Assembly: GCA_037176885.1 (NCBI GenBank)
Contig: JAWWNJ010000009.1
Coordinates: forward strand, 930,001-994,000
Source: Favolaschia claudopus
Taxonomy: Eukaryota; Basidiomycota; Agaricomycetes; Agaricales; Mycenaceae
DNA length: 64,000 nucleotides
Direction: 5' to 3'
Made by a program: the position numbers and the translations under genes. The notes under the pieces are model-generated. The model searched no databases. It was given only the letters and a program-made list of their open reading frames with translations, and was not told the DNA's origin. Below are positions 60,533-64,000 of the stretch, piece after piece (the stretch's first letter is position 1; every line of letters starts with the position of its first letter).

Positions 60533-60896
60533 ATGTCGCTTCGACGATCAGGACTTCAAAGAGAGGTTCTCAGCTTGTACAGACGGTCAGCTACCTAGCG
60601 GACCATTTTGGCGGCGCTCATCTGGACCCAGTGCTCTTCGAATACCCCGTACGAAGCCGCCGCACGCCCGAACCAAATGGGACCTCTTAATTCGCTACTC
60701 TTTCCGCAAACAGGCCACCAGTGTCTCTTCACGGGATGTGAGCGCAATCGAACATCTTTTGCGCATGGGGCGGCGGCAGTTGTCGTCTTATGAGGAAACC
60801 TCCGTCAAAGACTGCCATGTTTCAGAAGAAATGCAGTTATGGGAACAGACACAACGTCAGAGACGGACATTGAACTCGTACTACACGCAATCCTAG
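60533..60896 (+). CDS. SDH6: SDHAF1-like LYR-motif mitochondrial assembly factor
   Basis: Two exons (60533-60585, 60632-60896; 46-nt intron) give 105 aa. The N-terminus SGLQREVLSLYRRALR contains the LYR motif that binds acyl carrier protein and Fe-S delivery chaperones. It is followed by TKWDLLIRYSFRKQATSV and RDVSAIEHLLRMGRRQL, as in SDHAF1, which matures the Fe-S subunit of succinate dehydrogenase. The intron falls directly after LYRR, so the LYR part is in exon 1. The open frame read without splicing looks unrelated, so this gene is easy to miss. Confidence 0.9.
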
Positions 60897-60971
60897 TTCA
60901 TTAAATAAAAATTGGACACTGATTGTCTGCGGGGAAAATGTGTCGCTTTGACAGGATCGTCGTTCTAAAAA

Positions 60972-62024
60972 TCAGCATCCCATTCTTTCGACTAACACCA
61001 GACTCACGATCCAGAATTTCCGTGAGATTGTTCGCAGAACAATGTTCTTTGCTTCACAAGTTTCCTCCAACGCACCCTGTGGGTCGCCAACAAAAGTGAG
61101 GAGCCTCAAGCGCGGGAGTGACTCGAGAGCCTGAATGACTGGTTGAAGATTAACGCTGGCCGTGTATGTTTGTATGAGCAGCGCGAGATGCTCCAGGGAA
61201 GGAGGAAGCGTCGGCATGACGGTGGGGATGTTCAGAAGCACCAACTCTATTAAATTGGTGCACTGTGCCAGAATAGCGGCGCTGTGAGAGTCATAACGCA
61301 TAAAACGCAATGACTGAATTCCTGGACAGCATTTGGCGATGTCTAGGCATGTGCTGGCGCTGGGCAAGTCACGTAGTTCCAGGATACGGAGGGAGGTCCC
61401 TGATGACGAAAGCAACCACTGCAACACGTCGGACGGCGGCGTGCGATGGAGTGAAAGCTCGTACAGCCGCAAAGCGGGCGCCATAGGAGGTGGAGCAGCA
61501 GCGATTTCAACACCGACGGTCAAAAATTCCACAGTGGGGAAGAGTCCAACCAGCTCGTAGAGCAGAGGAGATTGGACACTGCAATATAACAGGCGAAGCG
61601 ACCGAAGTGAAATCGATCCCGCCTCGACGGCAGCAGATATACTGGATATGTCGTTTGGGTTCAGGGAAAACAGCTTGTGTGCACTGACACTGAGCTCATA
61701 TAGCTGGGGACAATGGCCAAGAATCGACACTAGGGTCGATACCGAACACTCTTCAACACCAGAAGCATCTTGTACGAGAGCAATAGAAAGACTTCGAACG
61801 TTTGAAAGGAGAGTCTTATTGCTTGTTGCATCCGCAAATCGCGCGAATGCGGGGGTTCCCTCGAGCGTTATGCGTCGAAAGAGAAGGGTCTGCGCAGGGT
61901 TTCTCCATGTCGAGTTAACGAGGGAGCACGCCGACAGAGTATCATAGTCGGGCGTGTTGAATGGAAAGTTTCTGTAGTATGCTTTCGACACGATGAGGCA
62001 GATCAGTTCCTGAGGTAAGTCCAT
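60972..62024 (-). CDS. F-box/LRR-like protein
   Basis: A single exon encodes 350 aa from ATG 62024 (a GTG-started extension was ignored). The N-terminus MDLPQELICLIVSKAYY then SLVNSTWRNPAQTLLFRRI is a basidiomycete F-box module. It is followed by repeating leucine-rich strands (for example LRSLRLLYCSVQSPLLYELV, LRILELRDLPS and LIELVLLNIP). It probably adapts an SCF ubiquitin ligase to unknown targets. It resembles the F-box gene at 32181 in architecture but not in sequence. Confidence 0.85.
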   Translation of the reverse strand: MDLPQELICLIVSKAYYRNFPFNTPDYDTLSACSLVNSTWRNPAQTLLFRRITLEGTPAFARFADATSNKTLLSNVRSLSIALVQDASGVEECSVSTLVSILGHCPQLYELSVSAHKLFSLNPNDISSISAAVEAGSISLRSLRLLYCSVQSPLLYELVGLFPTVEFLTVGVEIAAAPPPMAPALRLYELSLHRTPPSDVLQWLLSSSGTSLRILELRDLPSASTCLDIAKCCPGIQSLRFMRYDSHSAAILAQCTNLIELVLLNIPTVMPTLPPSLEHLALLIQTYTASVNLQPVIQALESLPRLRLLTFVGDPQGALEETCEAKNIVLRTISRKFWIVSLVLVERMGC

Positions 62025-62153
62025 GGTGGAGAGCAAGAGACGCGGCTGTGGTATTCTCACGGGTCTGCTATCACATATTTTATTCTTCTGCCCATAGGCT
62101 TGGTAGTTATTACACTAGAGTACATTAGTACATTACAGTCGTGAGTAAGTTCA

Positions 62154-64000
62154 TCATGAGTCCCAAATAGCACCGAAGGCAGGAATGCCTCGACTCATCA
62201 TACCTGGAGGACATGAGTTTTGTACGGGTATTTTGAGAAATGTACGCACCATAAACAATTTTTTGCGTCAATTTTTGGTTGGAGATCACGCAGACAGCCT
62301 CTGCATTGAATTCTTTGACAAGGCGCATGGTCAGCTGGAGGTCGCATTAGTTTTTGGTACGAAAAACAGCTCTTTTAAGCACACCTTGACCATGTCAGGT
62401 TTTCCATGTTTGCGTGTGTCTAATAGAGCTATGAGACGAATGTCCCCACATTGAAGCAACTTGTCCTCACCATAAATCACAGCGTCAGGCGACGCCCCCA
62501 AAATTTCGTCAACAAGCTGGTCTCCGAATGTTTCACGGACATTTGGCGACGTCCAGAGGAGTCGAATAGGAATCCGTTGCTCGAGGATGCAAGGCGCACA
62601 GGGTCCGATTCCGCTTCCTGTTCCGAAGATGAGACACGACGGATTCGGTTGAAACGAGGGATCTCACCAGTCGCAACGAATACCACTCGTCGGAATAAAG
62701 GAACGATGCGAAGCACGCCGAAACACGGCGCACCGCGAACCCAGACGTGGGACGGGGCGTCCGTTATCCGTGAATTCGTCCAATCTCCAGCTTTTGATAC
62801 AACAAGCGAGAATCCCTTCTCGTTCGGAACAGGAATGGTGGCAAACCCATGCCAGTCCTTCATGGGGTGCATCGCAAGCCGCACAAAACTGCCGGGAATC
62901 GGTGTGCTATACGTGAAATACAGGCGCACTTTCAACTCGAGATGAGCAAAGATCCCGGCGAAGAATACAAAACTCACCAGCATGCTTCGACAAGACCTCT
63001 GCTCGCACAGGCACCTTTCGCAGCCGCAGCCAGGGCAGAATGATAGATACTGATGTAAAAGTGAGCAATGATTCAAGCCAGCAAGGCGATAAATACCTGA
63101 CATGACCAGAAGTATCCAAAATGGCGCAGAGCGCACCAATGCCCGCGAAAGTGACATTTCTCCCCGATAATCATTAGTGAGAACGACCACTTGCGCCCAG
63201 ACGAGAATGATACTGGTCCACCCAAAGAATCGATGGACACGTTCGAACGTGTCGTGCCGTTTGCTTCTGAGTGCTGGGTATGCAAATATCACAATGCCGA
63301 AAAGGAGGAGGAGAATCGAGTAGGAGACGGCCACGGTTGCTACAGACGCCTGTTTCGCGTTGAGCATCCGGTACCAAACAGAGTCGAATCGCTTACATGC
63401 GGGAAGTTTCCGCCATTGACTGCTTCTTTTGTTGCTTGGCCACAAGTCAACGCCAACCATACCACGCCGGATGTTGCACATCCACTATGCAGCCCGCCAA
63501 TGTGATACACACTTCGAGACCAAGATATTAGAAAGATTGAATTGGAGAAAGCCACCCTTACCGAGCGCAGACCCGACGGATTGCAAGCGGCCATCTATTG
63601 AAATTTCATTCAGTAGGAAATCACACAATGTAACACACGACGTACGAAGACGGAACAGCGCAGAAAACATTGAAAAAAGTGTTGACTATGTAGTCTTGCC
63701 TCATGAGACTGTATGATCGAGTCAGACGCAAACACATACGCAAGACACTTCAACGCACATTGCAACGAAAAGATTGGCCAGCGTGATTAGCCCAAGACGT
63801 TGTGCAGTGGCGCCTCCCCGGACAAGCAGTGTGATGAAGATGGTGACATTGACTAAGAAGACGACACTGAAAAGGCGGCGATACAGGCTGAATACCTGGT
63901 GCCGTAGGTTCCGGACAGTTTTGCCTTGTGTTTTGTTAGGGAGTACATCCTTCTCGTATCCGTGCCATGGCTCCCGAACGATGACTGCTTTGACATCCTC
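62154..64000 (-). CDS. TmpA-type integral membrane oxidoreductase (5' end outside the window)
   Basis: Runs off the right edge; the visible part begins EDVKAVIVREPWHGYEKDVL. Several transmembrane helices follow (FSLYRRLFSVVFLVNVTIFI, VSYSILLLLFGIVIFAYPAL, FFGWTSIILVWAQVVVL and FWILLVMSGIYRLAGL). A ferredoxin-reductase-like soluble part comes next: HPMKDWHGFATIPVP, FSLVVSKAGDWT, VVFVATGSGIGPC (NAD(P)-binding, across an intron) and the C-terminal LVKEFNAEAVCVISNQKLT, ending AIWDS. This layout matches TmpA of Aspergillus, a plasma-membrane protein affecting asexual development signalling, and the related basidiomycete family. The ligand is unknown. At least eight exons are visible. Confidence 0.85.

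Overview
The window reads as a gene-dense nuclear segment of a basidiomycete, most likely an Agaricomycete mushroom. Three things point there. Nearly every gene is cut by many introns of about 45-60 nt. Gene families typical of wood- and litter-decay basidiomycetes are present: an AA9 lytic polysaccharide monooxygenase, a multi-intron microsomal P450, large single-exon F-box proteins and a PLAC8 protein. Orthologues of conserved fungal housekeeping genes complete the set. There is no operon structure, plasmid, phage, CRISPR array or rRNA. I count 31 protein genes and one intron-containing tRNA-Ala(CGC). All products are inferred from motifs and remembered family features; no search was run.

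Layout. 1-10.8 kb: a gene-poor left end with a degenerate 220-bp tandem duplication, a zinc-finger gene, BUD22, a metallo-beta-lactamase hydrolase and an FAD monooxygenase. 10.8-26.4 kb: an MFS sugar transporter, a PP2C phosphatase, a NUDCD1-like CS-domain protein, a Maf nucleotide pyrophosphatase, HUS1, SEC14, a zinc-knuckle protein, the V-ATPase c proteolipid, a four-helix membrane protein and mitochondrial uL6. 26.7-41.1 kb: a P450, an ARC1/AIMP1 tRNA-binding cofactor, an F-box protein, a 2OG-Fe(II) oxygenase, an NF-Y/POLE4-type histone-fold protein, HSP20, SGF29 and translin. 41.2-51.6 kb: two large helicases, SEN1 and a DHX37/Ecm16 type. 51.6-64 kb: PLAC8, AA9 LPMO, an NDUFAF6-like factor, a large basidiomycete-type protein of unknown function, tRNA-Ala, an SDHAF1-like LYR protein, an F-box protein and the 3' part of a TmpA-type membrane oxidoreductase that runs off the right edge.

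Themes. Many genes form divergent pairs with 160-470 bp between start codons (BUD22/lactamase, Maf/HUS1, ARC1/F-box, translin/SEN1, LPMO/NDUFAF6), so shared promoters are likely. Ribosome biogenesis (BUD22, DHX37), genome maintenance and RNA surveillance (HUS1, Maf, SEN1, translin) and mitochondrial assembly (uL6m, NDUFAF6, SDHAF1) recur, but I see no pathway cluster. I found no convincing new multi-gene system. The most unusual signals are in gene structure. There are several micro-exons (6, 8, 13 and 23 nt, and 6-nt first and last exons). Four introns appear to use GC donors, one of them inside the SEN1 P-loop. A handful of conserved genes carry apparent one-base frameshifts, clearest in HUS1, which are either assembly indels or real lesions.
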